A program made the position numbers and the translations under genes. Under the pieces are notes generated by a model that was given only the letters and a program-made list of their open reading frames with translations, was not told where the DNA came from and did not search any database. Source: Hymenobacter sp. J193 (lineage in GTDB: Bacteria; Bacteroidota; Bacteroidia; Cytophagales; Hymenobacteraceae). Taken from it: a DNA stretch of 64,000 bases. Location of the stretch: assembly GCF_024700075.1 (NCBI RefSeq), contig NZ_JAJONE010000001.1:1240001-1304000 (forward strand), given 5' to 3'. Positions 26,142 through 34,266 of this stretch are shown piece by piece. Numbering within the stretch: position 1 is the first letter of the stretch; every line of letters starts with the position of its first letter.

Positions 26142-28577
26142 TTATTTACGAATCAGCGCCCCGGCCTGCTGCTCGAACTGCTGGATCAGCCGCGTCATCA
26201 CCTGGTCGATGGCCTGGTCGGTGAGGGTTTGGGTAGGGTCCTGAAGCAGGAAGCTCACGGAGTAGCTCTTCTTGCCCGCACCCAGGTTGTCGCCCTCGTA
26301 CACATCGAACACGTTCACCTGCTGCAGGAGCTTTTTCTCGGTGCGGCGGGCAATCTGCTGAAGCTGGTCGAAAGTAATCATCTTATCGACTACCAAACTC
26401 AGGTCGCGGCGCACTTCCGGGAACTTGGGCAGCTCGCGGGCTACCAGCGCGTTCTTGTACTTGCGCATCAGCCAGTCCCAGTCCAGCTCGGCATACCACA
26501 CCGGCTGCGACACATCCAGCTGCTTGAGCACGGCCGATGACACCGCTCCCAGCTGGGCCACCGGCTGGTTCTGGGCCAGCAGCGTGAGCCCCCCGGCCAG
26601 GTAAGGGTGCTGCACCGGCTGCGAAGCAGGCTGCGCAAATCCCAACGAGGCCAGCACCTGCTGCACCGCGCCAGCCAGCTGATGGTAGGTAGCCTTGTCC
26701 GACTTCTGCTGCCAGGTTTCGGCGGCCGTGTTGCCGGTGAGGTAAATGACCAGCTTGTTCTGCTCCTCGTACTGACCGTCGGCTTTGCGGCGGTAGGTTT
26801 TACCGAACTCGTAGAGCTTCAGGTCGCGCTGGCGGCGGTTCACGTTGTGGCGCACCACTTCCAGGCCGCTGTGCAGCATGGTGGGCCGCATGATGTTCAG
26901 CTCGGCGCTGTTGAAGTTGAGCAGCCGCACCAGCGCCTCATTGTTTTCTCCGCTTTTCTCGAAGTACAGCGAGTTGGTGATAGAGTTGGTAATGATTTCC
27001 GAAAAGCCCTGCCCGCTGAGCAGCCGCGCCGTATTCTGGCGGATGATTTCGGGTTCGGGGTTCGGGAACTGGGCGAGGTAGCTGGCGGAGTTGTGCGGGC
27101 GCAAAGCCACGTGATTATAGCCGTAGATGCGCAGAATTTCCTCGATGATGTCAGCCTCCCGGGTCACATCTACCTTGTGCGGCGGCACCGACAGAATCCA
27201 CTCGGCTTGGCCAGCTTCGTCGGTCAGCTCCTCGCTGATGAGGATGTCGAGGTCGGTGAGAATCTGGCGGATGCGCTCCGGAGCAATGAACTGACCTACC
27301 AGCTTTTCTACCCGGGGCAGACGCAAACGCACTTGGGTGTGGCCGATGTGCGTGGGGTACTCATCCACGATGGGCGCGGCCACGGTGGCGCCGGCTACCT
27401 CCTGCAGCAGCAAGGCAGCCCGCTTCAGGGCAATGAGCACCATGTTGGGGTCGGTGCCTCGCTCGAAGCGGAAGGAAGCGTCGGTTTTGAGCTGGTGGGT
27501 CTGGCTGGTTTTGCGCACCACGGCCGGCGCGAAGTAGGCGCTTTCCAGAAATACCCGCGTGGTGGCGTCTGACACGCCCGAGGTTTTGCCCCCGAATACG
27601 CCGGCCAGCGCCATTGGTGCCCCGTTGGCGTCGGCAATGATGAGGTCTTCGGCTTTGAGGCTACGCTCTGTGCCATCCAGGGTCGTGAACTTCTCGCCGG
27701 CTTCGGCCCGCTTCACGCACACCTGGTTTCCGGCAATCTGGTCGGCGTCGAAGGCGTGTAGGGGCTGGCCCAGCTCGTGCAGCACGAAGTTGGTAACGTC
27801 CACCACATTGTTGATGGGCGAGAGGCCGATGCTGCGCAAGCGGCGCTGCAGCCAATCCGGCGACGGGCCTACCTGCACCCCTTCCAGCAGCAATCCGGCG
27901 TAGCGGGGGTTGGCCTCCGCGTCTTCAATCGTTACACTAACCGGCTTTGAGGCTTCCGCAGGCGCGTGGAAGTGGTTGATATCGGGCAGGTGGCAGGGCT
28001 GACGCAGCAAAGCGCGCAGTTCCCGGGCCACCCCGAAGTGGGAGGCCGCGTCGGCGCGGTTGGGCGTGAGGCCGATTTCGAACACCGAATCGGAGCCCAG
28101 GCCGAAGTACTCGGCGGCGGGCGTACCGTTGGGCAGGTCCGTATCCAGCACCATAATGCCGGCGTGCGACTGGCCCAGGCCGATTTCGTCCTCGGCGCAG
28201 ATCATGCCTTCGGAGGCCGCCCCACGGATTTTGGACTTCTTGATTTTGAACGACTCCCCGGTGGTGGGGTAAAGCGTGGCACCTTCCAACGCTACTACCA
28301 CGCGCTGCCCGGCCGCCACGTTGGGGGCCCCGCACACAATCTGGCGCGGGGTGTCGTCGCCTACGTCTACGGTAGTTAAACTCAGCTTGTCGGCATCGGG
28401 GTGCTTTTCGCGGGTGAGCACCGTGCCCAGGACTATGCCACGCAGGCCGCCCGGCACGCTTTCCAGCTCCTCAATGCCTTCCACTTCCAGGCCCGAGCCG
28501 GTGAGCAGGCGGCCGATTTCGTCGGCCGGTTTATCAGTGGAAATGAGCGTGCGAAGCCAGTCGTAGGATATCTTCAT
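26142..28577 (-). CDS. pheT: Phenylalanine-tRNA ligase, beta subunit
   Basis: 811 residues, full length for bacterial PheT. Domains in order: N-terminal segment MKISYDWLRTLISTDKPADE, a tRNA-binding OB domain with HPDADKLSLTTVDVGDD and IRGAASEGMICAEDEIGLG, B3/B4 editing domain, B5 domain, the catalytic-like core, and a C-terminal anticodon-binding FDX-ACB domain (ELPKFPEVRRDLSLVVD to the end). Charges tRNA-Phe together with PheS, which is not in this window. A TAnnTTTG box is 106 bases upstream, with an inverted repeat in the presumed leader. Confidence 0.96.
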   Translation of the reverse strand: MKISYDWLRTLISTDKPADEIGRLLTGSGLEVEGIEELESVPGGLRGIVLGTVLTREKHPDADKLSLTTVDVGDDTPRQIVCGAPNVAAGQRVVVALEGATLYPTTGESFKIKKSKIRGAASEGMICAEDEIGLGQSHAGIMVLDTDLPNGTPAAEYFGLGSDSVFEIGLTPNRADAASHFGVARELRALLRQPCHLPDINHFHAPAEASKPVSVTIEDAEANPRYAGLLLEGVQVGPSPDWLQRRLRSIGLSPINNVVDVTNFVLHELGQPLHAFDADQIAGNQVCVKRAEAGEKFTTLDGTERSLKAEDLIIADANGAPMALAGVFGGKTSGVSDATTRVFLESAYFAPAVVRKTSQTHQLKTDASFRFERGTDPNMVLIALKRAALLLQEVAGATVAAPIVDEYPTHIGHTQVRLRLPRVEKLVGQFIAPERIRQILTDLDILISEELTDEAGQAEWILSVPPHKVDVTREADIIEEILRIYGYNHVALRPHNSASYLAQFPNPEPEIIRQNTARLLSGQGFSEIITNSITNSLYFEKSGENNEALVRLLNFNSAELNIMRPTMLHSGLEVVRHNVNRRQRDLKLYEFGKTYRRKADGQYEEQNKLVIYLTGNTAAETWQQKSDKATYHQLAGAVQQVLASLGFAQPASQPVQHPYLAGGLTLLAQNQPVAQLGAVSSAVLKQLDVSQPVWYAELDWDWLMRKYKNALVARELPKFPEVRRDLSLVVDKMITFDQLQQIARRTEKKLLQQVNVFDVYEGDNLGAGKKSYSVSFLLQDPTQTLTDQAIDQVMTRLIQQFEQQAGALIRK

Positions 28578-28584
28578 TGGGTGT

Positions 28585-28675
28585 TCAGTTGCCGGTTGCC
28601 AAGTGTCAGGTGCCTGCCGACGGTTTCAGACAACCAGCACAAACTGGCAACCGACAACGCACAACCGGCAACTGA
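28585..28675. repeat. Inverted word-repeat in the pheT leader
   Basis: TCAGTTGCCGGTTG (28585-28598) and CAACCGGCAACTGA (28662-28675) are perfect inverse copies, and further GTTGCC/GGCAAC words extend the pairing. It lies between the candidate pheT promoter and the pheT ATG, so it would form a hairpin of about 90 bases in the 5' leader. There is no leader peptide with Phe codons, so classical attenuation is not supported. Confidence 0.6.
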
Positions 28676-28682
28676 CTTCGGG

Positions 28683-28690
28683 CAAAGGTA
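28683..28690 (-). promoter_or_regulatory. Candidate -7 box (TACCTTTG) for pheT
   Basis: An exact TAnnTTTG match on the minus strand; transcription from here would give a leader of about 100 bases. Confidence 0.45.
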
Positions 28691-28769
28691 CGGATTCGGG
28701 CGGGCGCCGGAAAACGAACCGACTCGCGGGGTTTCGGTGTATATTTCGGTACAGCAACGCCTGTTTTCT

Positions 28770-29378
28770 ATGTCGAACCGCCCTGCTATTTCGGAAGAAG
28801 CCATTGTACTGCGTGGCCCGCTCGTCACCCGCTTCAGCGACGAGGAGTTTTTCCAGTTATGCCAGGACAACCGCGACCTGCGCGTGGAGCGCACTTCCGA
28901 CCACGAAATCATTTTTATGTCCCCCGCCGGATTCCTTTCGAGTGCCGCCAGCGCTGAAGTTGTCTTTCAACTCAAGCTCTGGAACAAACAACACCAGTTG
29001 GGCCGCGTCGGCGAATCTTCGGCAGCCTACATATTGCCCGATAAGGCCACCCTTTCCCCCGATGCCTCGTGGTTTAGCCACGCTACCTGGGCGCGGGTGC
29101 CCGTGTCGGAGCGCAACAAATTCCTGCCGGTCTGCCCCGAGTTCGTGGTGGAAGTAAAGTCGCCTTCGGACCGGACGACCACCCTGCAAGCCAAGATGGA
29201 GCAATGGCTGAACAACGGGGCGCAACTGGGCTTCCTGCTGGATTGCGAAACCGAAACCGCCTGGGTGTACCGCCCTGGTCAGCCCGCTGAGGAAATACGC
29301 GGCTACAACCAGGAGCTTAGCGGCGAAGCGGTGCTACCCGGTTTCCGGCTGGATCTGCGGCCGTTGCGGGCCGAGTAG
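28770..29378 (+). CDS. Uma2-family (DUF820) restriction-endonuclease-fold protein
   Basis: 202 residues from the ATG at 28770. The PD-(D/E)xK core is visible: HEIIFMSPAGFLSSAASAEV, then LSPDASWFSHATW with the Asp, then CPEFVVEVKSPSDR with the E-x-K, and finally QLGFLLDCETETAWVYRP. Uma2 proteins are expanded in cyanobacteria and found across Bacteroidota; their biological role is not established. TATATTTC about 30 bases upstream could be a weak promoter box. No partner gene is evident. Confidence 0.85.
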   Translation: MSNRPAISEEAIVLRGPLVTRFSDEEFFQLCQDNRDLRVERTSDHEIIFMSPAGFLSSAASAEVVFQLKLWNKQHQLGRVGESSAAYILPDKATLSPDASWFSHATWARVPVSERNKFLPVCPEFVVEVKSPSDRTTTLQAKMEQWLNNGAQLGFLLDCETETAWVYRPGQPAEEIRGYNQELSGEAVLPGFRLDLRPLRAE

Positions 29379-29393
29379 CCTACTATTTGCCCG

Positions 29394-30032
29394 TTACTCG
29401 GCTGCGTGGCCATCGTGGCTATGAAACTCTTTTTCGCCGGCCTCAATGGCCACGAGCAGGCGGTTATCGGTGGGCGGTACGGGGCAGGCGTAGCTGTCGT
29501 TGTAGGCGCAGTAGGGGTTGTAGGCCTCATTGAAGTCCAGCACCAGCTCGGTGGCATCGGCGGCGGGCAAGGCAGCATCGAGGTAGCGGCCGCCCCCGTA
29601 GGTGGTGAAGCCATTGGTTTTGTCGGTGAAAGGCACAAACAGCGTGGAATCCTGGCCGTCGGCTTTCAGAAACAGCGTAAGTTGGTACTCCTGCTTATCT
29701 AAAATGAACTTGGCCCGGCCCCAGCGCAGGTAGGCGTCGGCTTTGCCATCGGTGAGGGCCATTTGCACGGTGTCGCGGCGCGGAAAGGTTTCCAGCTGCG
29801 CTTCCAGCCGCCAAGCCTTGTTGGGCGCAAAATAGCGCAGGCTGTCGAAGGTGTCGCGCTGCTCCTGGCTGAGCGGGGAGCCATCCACCCGGCGGAAGGC
29901 ATCGTTTTTCTCCTGCCGGTCTTTGCGCAGGCGCAGGGCGTATTGGTGGTCGTTGAACACCAGATCAGCCAGGAAATAGCCGATAACAACCAGCAGCCCA
30001 AGGCCAATAAAGAATTTGGGGGTAATGCGCAT
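29394..30032 (-). CDS. DUF1684 protein with N-terminal membrane anchor
   Basis: 212 residues. A single hydrophobic segment (FFIGLGLLVVIGYFLADLVF) is followed by a beta-rich domain with the DUF1684 hallmark LDFNEAYNPYCAYNDSYACP, then PVPPTDNRLLVAIEAGEK. The Cys/Tyr-rich motif is strongly conserved in that family, whose function is not known. It probably faces the periplasm. A TAnnTTTG box ends 4 bases before the ATG, pointing to a leaderless transcript. Confidence 0.88.
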   Translation of the reverse strand: MRITPKFFIGLGLLVVIGYFLADLVFNDHQYALRLRKDRQEKNDAFRRVDGSPLSQEQRDTFDSLRYFAPNKAWRLEAQLETFPRRDTVQMALTDGKADAYLRWGRAKFILDKQEYQLTLFLKADGQDSTLFVPFTDKTNGFTTYGGGRYLDAALPAADATELVLDFNEAYNPYCAYNDSYACPVPPTDNRLLVAIEAGEKEFHSHDGHAAE

Positions 30033-30036
30033 GCCA

Positions 30037-30044
30037 CAAAGGTA
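30037..30044 (-). promoter_or_regulatory. Candidate -7 box (TACCTTTG) four bases before a start codon
   Basis: An exact TAnnTTTG match on the minus strand. Initiation at the normal distance would fall at or next to the ATG at 30032. Confidence 0.45.
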
Positions 30045-30055
30045 GCGGCCGGGGG

Positions 30056-30240
30056 GCAGTTGCTCGTTGCTAATTGTCAGTTGCCCATTGTCAGTTGTGA
30101 GTTATCAGATGATAAAAGTCCGTCATGCTGAGCTTGTCGAAGCATCTCTACCGCTTCGTCTGCTTACCACCCCAACGAAGCGGTAGAGATGCTTCGGCTG
30201 CGCTCAGCATGACATTCTGACAACGGACAACTCACAACGT
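30056..30240. repeat. Compound inverted-repeat element, core type B (copy 1)
   Basis: Left arm words (AATTGTCAGTTGCCCATTGT and TCAGTTGTGAGTTATC) are answered on the right by ACAACGGACAACTCACAAC. The core (30121-30213) pairs CGTCATGCTGAGC...GAAGCATCTCTACCGCTTCG with CGAAGCGGTAGAGATGCTTC...GCTCAGCATGAC. The TGA stop of radC (30232-30234) lies inside the right arm. Confidence 0.85.
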
Positions 30241-30969
30241 GCCTTCGTCGGCGAAGCTGTAGTAGCCGGCGTCGGTATAGATGAGGTGGTCGAGAATGGG
30301 CAGGTCGAGAAACTGGCCGGCTTCCTTGAGCTTGCGGGTGAGGGCTATATCAGCGGCGGAGGGGTTGCGGTTGCCGCTGGGGTGGTTGTGCACCAGAATG
30401 ATGGACGACGCCAGCTGCTCCAGGGCTTCCTTGAAGATGAGCTTGGGGTCGGCCACGGTGCCGGCCACCCCGCCGCGGCTGATGCTCACGGTGCGCATCA
30501 CCACGTTGGCCCGGTTCAGCAGCACCACCCAGAACTCCTCGTGGGGCAAATCCTGCAGATGCGGCCGGATGACGCGGTAGATATCGGCCGAGGAGGTGAT
30601 GGTGGCCCGGGCCGGCACGTCGGCTTCCTTGCGGCGGCGGCCCAACTCCAGCGCCGCTATGATGGTAATGGCCTTGGCCTCGCCGATGCCTTTCTGCTTC
30701 ATCAGCTCCTTCACCGAGAGGCGGGCCAGGGCGTTCAGGTCATTCTGCACCGCGTTGAGCACCAGCTTGGCCACATCCACGGCCGACAGCCGGGCCGTGC
30801 CCGAGCCCAGCAGAATCGCCATCAGCTCAGCATCCGACAGGGCCGCGCGGCCTTTCTGGAGCAGCTTTTCGCGGGGCCGGTCTTCCTCGGCCCAGGCCTT
30901 GATGCTGAAGGAAGAAGGCGCCGCGTAGTGCAGGGGCGAAGTGTCGGACAGCAGCTCGGATAGCGTCAC
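30232..30969 (-). CDS. radC: RadC/JAB-domain protein
   Basis: 245 residues. The N-terminal helix-hairpin-helix part (SDAELMAILLGSGT and MKQKGIGEAKAITIIAALEL) is followed by the RadC JAB metalloprotease-like domain with the zinc motif VHNHPSGNRNPSAADI and a Glu in HEEFWVVLLN. RadC was named for a supposed DNA-repair role that was later withdrawn; the domain's function is uncertain. A near-match promoter box (TACCTCTG) lies just upstream. The stop codon is in a repeat arm. Confidence 0.9.
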   Translation of the reverse strand: MTLSELLSDTSPLHYAAPSSFSIKAWAEEDRPREKLLQKGRAALSDAELMAILLGSGTARLSAVDVAKLVLNAVQNDLNALARLSVKELMKQKGIGEAKAITIIAALELGRRRKEADVPARATITSSADIYRVIRPHLQDLPHEEFWVVLLNRANVVMRTVSISRGGVAGTVADPKLIFKEALEQLASSIILVHNHPSGNRNPSAADIALTRKLKEAGQFLDLPILDHLIYTDAGYYSFADEGTL

Positions 30970-31120
30970 GGGCAGGCAGAGGTAAGATAGAAAGAGGAAT
31001 AACTATGTGAAAAATACTATATCCCGGGGAAATCTAAAGTAAAAAGCCAAAATCTTCGTCTTTCGTTTTTGCCGGGCCGGGGCTGAACTAAATGCGCCGC
31101 CTACGGTTTTGCCTCCTGTT

Positions 31121-32359
31121 ATGTCTCGACTTACTGGTTCTCTCTTTTTTCTGGCGGCCCTGGTGGCGGCCGAATGGTATAGTTTTCAAGCCGTGCGGGC
31201 CCTGGCTCCTGCCCCCGGTTCCTCGTCCCGGCGCCTAGTACTAATAGGGTACTGGGTGCTCACGGTGGCCGTGTGGGCGCTGGGCTTCTGGGCCATGAGC
31301 AACCGGCGCGAGCATCCATCCTTCAAGTCCTACCTCGGAGGCGTGCTGCTGGCTATGCTGGCCGCCAAGCTGGTAGTGCTCGTTCCGCTGCTGCTGGAAG
31401 ACCTCGTGCGCCTTGGCCGCTGGGCCTGGCAAGCCGTAAGCCGGCCGGCCGGCAGCGGCACCGGCCCGGCTATTTCGCGAAGTGAGTTTCTGAGCAAAGC
31501 TGCGCTGCTGGCCGGGGCCGTGCCGTTTGTCTCGCTTATCTGGGGCATGGTGAAGGGCGGCACCGATTATACCGTACGGCGCGTAACGCTGCGGTTCCCT
31601 AACCTGCCGGCCTCCTTTGACGGGTTCAAGCTGCTGCAGATTTCCGACCTGCACACGGGCTCCTTTCACTCCAAAGAGCCCCTGCAGCGCGCCGTGGCCC
31701 TCATCAACCAGCAGCAGGCTGATCTGGTGGTGATGACCGGCGACCTAGTAAACAACCTGGCCACGGAGGTAGAAGAGCACATCGACACGCTGGCGGGCAT
31801 CCAATCCAAGCTGCCCATCTTCTCCGTTCTTGGCAACCACGACTACGCCGACTACGTGGAATGGCCCAGCCCCGCAGAAAAAACGGCCAACCTGAACCGC
31901 CTCAAGCAGAACCACGCCAACATTGGCTGGCGTCTGCTGCTCGATGAAAGCCACACGCTGGAGCGCAACGGCGAAAAAATTTCCATCATTGGGGTAGAAA
32001 ACTGGGGGGCTCAGATGCGCTTTCCCAAGTACGGCAACCTGGCCAAAGCCCACGCCACTTCCGGCGACGCACCCTTCAAAATCCTGCTTTCCCACGACCC
32101 CTCGCACTGGGACGGGCAGGTGCACGAGTACCCCGATATCGACCTCACGCTCTCGGGCCACACCCACGGCATGCAGTTCGGCCTCAACCTGTCGTTTCTG
32201 AAGTGGAGCCCCGTGCAGTATGCCTACAAGCAGTGGGCTGGCCTCTACCAGCGCGGCAAGCAATACCTCTACGTAAATGCCGGCCTGGGCTTTATTGGCT
32301 ACCACGGCCGCGTGGGCTTCCTGCCCGAAATCACCGTATTCGAGTTGAAGCGCGCTTAA
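31121..32359 (+). CDS. Membrane-bound metallophosphoesterase (YkuE/YaeI-like)
   Basis: 412 residues from the ATG at 31121. Three hydrophobic segments occupy about residues 5-105, then a twin-arginine-free linker, then a calcineurin-like domain: LLQISDLHTGSFHSKEPLQ (D-x-H), VVMTGDLVNN (G-D), FSVLGNHDYADY (G-N-H-D), ILLSHDPSHWD (H) and LTLSGHTHGMQFGL (G-H-x-H). All metal ligands are present. Homologues include UDP-2,3-diacylglucosamine pyrophosphatases and broad phosphoesterases; the substrate here is unknown. A strong terminator follows. Confidence 0.9.
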   Translation: MSRLTGSLFFLAALVAAEWYSFQAVRALAPAPGSSSRRLVLIGYWVLTVAVWALGFWAMSNRREHPSFKSYLGGVLLAMLAAKLVVLVPLLLEDLVRLGRWAWQAVSRPAGSGTGPAISRSEFLSKAALLAGAVPFVSLIWGMVKGGTDYTVRRVTLRFPNLPASFDGFKLLQISDLHTGSFHSKEPLQRAVALINQQQADLVVMTGDLVNNLATEVEEHIDTLAGIQSKLPIFSVLGNHDYADYVEWPSPAEKTANLNRLKQNHANIGWRLLLDESHTLERNGEKISIIGVENWGAQMRFPKYGNLAKAHATSGDAPFKILLSHDPSHWDGQVHEYPDIDLTLSGHTHGMQFGLNLSFLKWSPVQYAYKQWAGLYQRGKQYLYVNAGLGFIGYHGRVGFLPEITVFELKRA

Positions 32360-32381
32360 ACCCCCTTTTTCTTGCCCCGCG

Positions 32382-32415
32382 AAACGCCACTGGTTTTCAG
32401 ATCAGTGGCGTTTTT
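32382..32415 (+). terminator. Intrinsic terminator
   Basis: AAACGCCACTG (32382-32392) pairs with CAGTGGCGTTTTT (32403-32415). Confidence 0.88.
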
Positions 32416-32520
32416 GCTGTTGAGCTACGGGCCCGGAGTAACCGTGCCGCAAACCCTACCGTATAGGCACCCATCTTTCCCTTCTCTCCCTCTCCCCTCC
32501 CACCAAACTCTCCTTCTCTC

Positions 32521-33180
32521 ATGAAAAAGACCATGCTTTTCCTCTCGTGCGCCGTGGCGCTGACGATGGGAGCCTGTTCGCAGGAAAAAACGACCGATAC
32601 TGCTACCACCAATGCTGGTGACGGCATGACGACCACCACGACTACCACTACGACGACCATGTCGCCGGCTATGTATACCAAAGAGGCCGTGGAAAGCCGT
32701 GCCGACCGTATTGCGGCCGATATGGCAGCCAAAATGAAGCTCGATGAAGCCATGCGCACCAAAGTGCGCACCGTGTATGTGAACCGCGGTATGCGCATGA
32801 GCGAGCTGGCCAATAAGTACGCCACCGATACCACCGGTATGGCCGCTGATATGCGCAACGTATACAGCGAGTCGGACATGGAAATGAAGCAGGTATTCGT
32901 GGATCCGGCCATGTACACGCAGTACGAAACCGACCGCTTGAGCTACTACGACACCAACTACATGGACGATGCCAGCATGTCGGCTGATGCATCCGCTTCG
33001 TCGGATGCCAGCATGGAAGCCAGCTCGAAAACCAAGTATGACGATGGCTCGAAGGTGAAGGTGAAAAGCGACGGCGACGTGAAAATCAAAGATGCTGAAG
33101 GCAATAAAACCAAAATGGACGCCGACGACGGCACCGTGAAGGACAAGCCCGAAGACGGCGACAAAACCGTTATCAAGTAA
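32521..33180 (+). CDS. Lipoprotein of unknown function, acidic and Thr/Lys/Asp-rich
   Basis: 219 residues with a lipoprotein signal (MKKTMLFLSCAVALTMGACS, lipobox M-G-A-C). After the anchor comes a run of ten threonines, then a helical region (ADRIAADMAAKMKLDEAMRT) that resembles the DUF-type helical hairpins found in Bacteroidota stress lipoproteins, and a low-complexity charged tail (DDGSKVKVKSDGDVKIKD and onward). No known family can be named. The 54 bases before the ATG (32467-32520) are almost pure pyrimidine, an extreme case of the Shine-Dalgarno-free leaders in this window. A terminator follows. Confidence 0.75.
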   Translation: MKKTMLFLSCAVALTMGACSQEKTTDTATTNAGDGMTTTTTTTTTTMSPAMYTKEAVESRADRIAADMAAKMKLDEAMRTKVRTVYVNRGMRMSELANKYATDTTGMAADMRNVYSESDMEMKQVFVDPAMYTQYETDRLSYYDTNYMDDASMSADASASSDASMEASSKTKYDDGSKVKVKSDGDVKIKDAEGNKTKMDADDGTVKDKPEDGDKTVIK

Positions 33181-33218
33181 GCAGCGCCCGGTCCGTCTGG
33201 CCGGATACTTGCTTTCGC

Positions 33219-33253
33219 AAAGCCCCTGTCGTGCAACGGCGGGGGCTTTTTTT
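33219..33253 (+). terminator. Intrinsic terminator
   Basis: AAAGCCCC pairs with GGGGGCTTT and runs into seven T, 38 bases after the lipoprotein stop. Confidence 0.8.
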
Positions 33254-33331
33254 GCCTCCCTTGCCAGCGGCTTGGTCGATGAAACCCGGGCGCTGGCCGG
33301 TTTTCATCAGGTGGTCGTGGTGGTCTTGTAT

Positions 33332-33339
33332 TAGCTTTG
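33332..33339 (+). promoter_or_regulatory. Candidate -7 box (TAGCTTTG) six bases before a start codon
   Basis: An exact TAnnTTTG match on the plus strand; initiation at the usual distance would coincide with the ATG at 33346, so a leaderless message is predicted. Confidence 0.45.
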
Positions 33340-33345
33340 TAGGTG

Positions 33346-34026
33346 ATGTCGTTTCGTTTGCTACCCGTTGTGCTGCGTGTTTTGCTCTGCCTGCTGCCCT
33401 TGCTGCTGGCCGGGCAGCGGGCTGCAGCGCAGGTACGCGTAACGGGGTCGGTGGAGGAAGCCGCCACGCGTAAGCCTATTCCGGGCGCTTCGGTGGTGGT
33501 GCAGCGCACCCGCCAGGGCGTGGTGGCCAACGAAGAAGGTGACTTCAGCATCTTCGTAGACCGCACCGATACCCTCGTGTTTCGGGCAGTGGGCTTCAAG
33601 CCGCAGCGGCTGCCGCTGGGCGGCTCGGGCCTTTCGCAGCTCATTGTTCAGATCAAGCTGGTGCGCGACAGTGTGCTGCTGCGCGAGGTGCAGGTGCGCA
33701 GCGGCCGGCCCAACGATGCCACCATCAACCGGGCCCTGCGCAACATCAAGCGGCCCAGCACCGCGCCCACCAGCGCCGTAAAGCGCCCGCCCGCGCCCAA
33801 GCCTCTCTTCCCCGTCGATTCGGCCGCGCCCAAGCCGCCCACCCCCACCCTGCAAAGCCCCGTAAGCTTGCTCTACGACCAGTTTTCGCGCGAGGGCAAG
33901 GAGCGGCGCAAGATGGAGGAAATCCGGGCCGCCGAAAAAGCCGCGGCGGACGCCGCCAAAAGCCGCCGTGCCCGCCTGAAGTACAACCGCAACTTCAAGG
34001 AAAACACCGGCTACGAGGTGGAGTGA
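33346..34026 (+). CDS. Secreted carboxypeptidase-regulatory-like domain protein
   Basis: 226 residues from the ATG at 33346, with a signal peptide (LRVLLCLLPLLLAGQRAAAQ). Residues 27-100 are one CarboxypepD_reg-like beta-sandwich: VRVTGSVEEAATRKPIPGAS, then VVANEEGDFSIFVDRTDTLV and FRAVGFKPQRLPL, the domain that also begins SusC/TonB receptors. The rest is Pro/Ala-rich, ending in a basic helix (MEEIRAAEKAAADAAKSRRA). There is no TonB barrel, so it is a stand-alone periplasmic or surface protein of unknown role. The arm of a repeat element starts directly after the TGA. Confidence 0.8.
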   Translation: MSFRLLPVVLRVLLCLLPLLLAGQRAAAQVRVTGSVEEAATRKPIPGASVVVQRTRQGVVANEEGDFSIFVDRTDTLVFRAVGFKPQRLPLGGSGLSQLIVQIKLVRDSVLLREVQVRSGRPNDATINRALRNIKRPSTAPTSAVKRPPAPKPLFPVDSAAPKPPTPTLQSPVSLLYDQFSREGKERRKMEEIRAAEKAAADAAKSRRARLKYNRNFKENTGYEVE

Positions 34027-34248
34027 ATGGTGAGATGGTGAGTGCCGCAGTCATTGCGAGCAAAGCGAAGCAATCCGTCCTGAACAGCGCCCAAAGCCCT
34101 CTAATGTGAAAAGCCCTTACCCGTATGCAACAGATAAGGGCTTTCTGGTAGAAGAACGGGGCTCGTATTGTACAGGACGGATTGCTTCGCTTTGCTCGCA
34201 ATGACACGTTTTCAAACTCATCACTTCACTATCTCACCATTTCACCTT
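34027..34248. repeat. Compound inverted-repeat element, core type A (copy 4)
   Basis: The left arm (from 34027, ATGGTGAGATGGTGAG) begins at the stop codon; the right arm (34221-34248, CACTTCACTATCTCACCATT) is its reverse complement. The core (34050-34205) pairs GTCATTGCGAGC...GAAGCAATCCGTCC with GGACGGATTGCTTC...GCTCGCAATGAC. The inner hairpin (about 34112-34143) pairs AGCCCTTA with TAAGGGCT and is followed by TTTCTGGTAGAAGAACGGG. Confidence 0.85.
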
Positions 34249-34266
34249 TTCCCCGTATAGCCCAAG

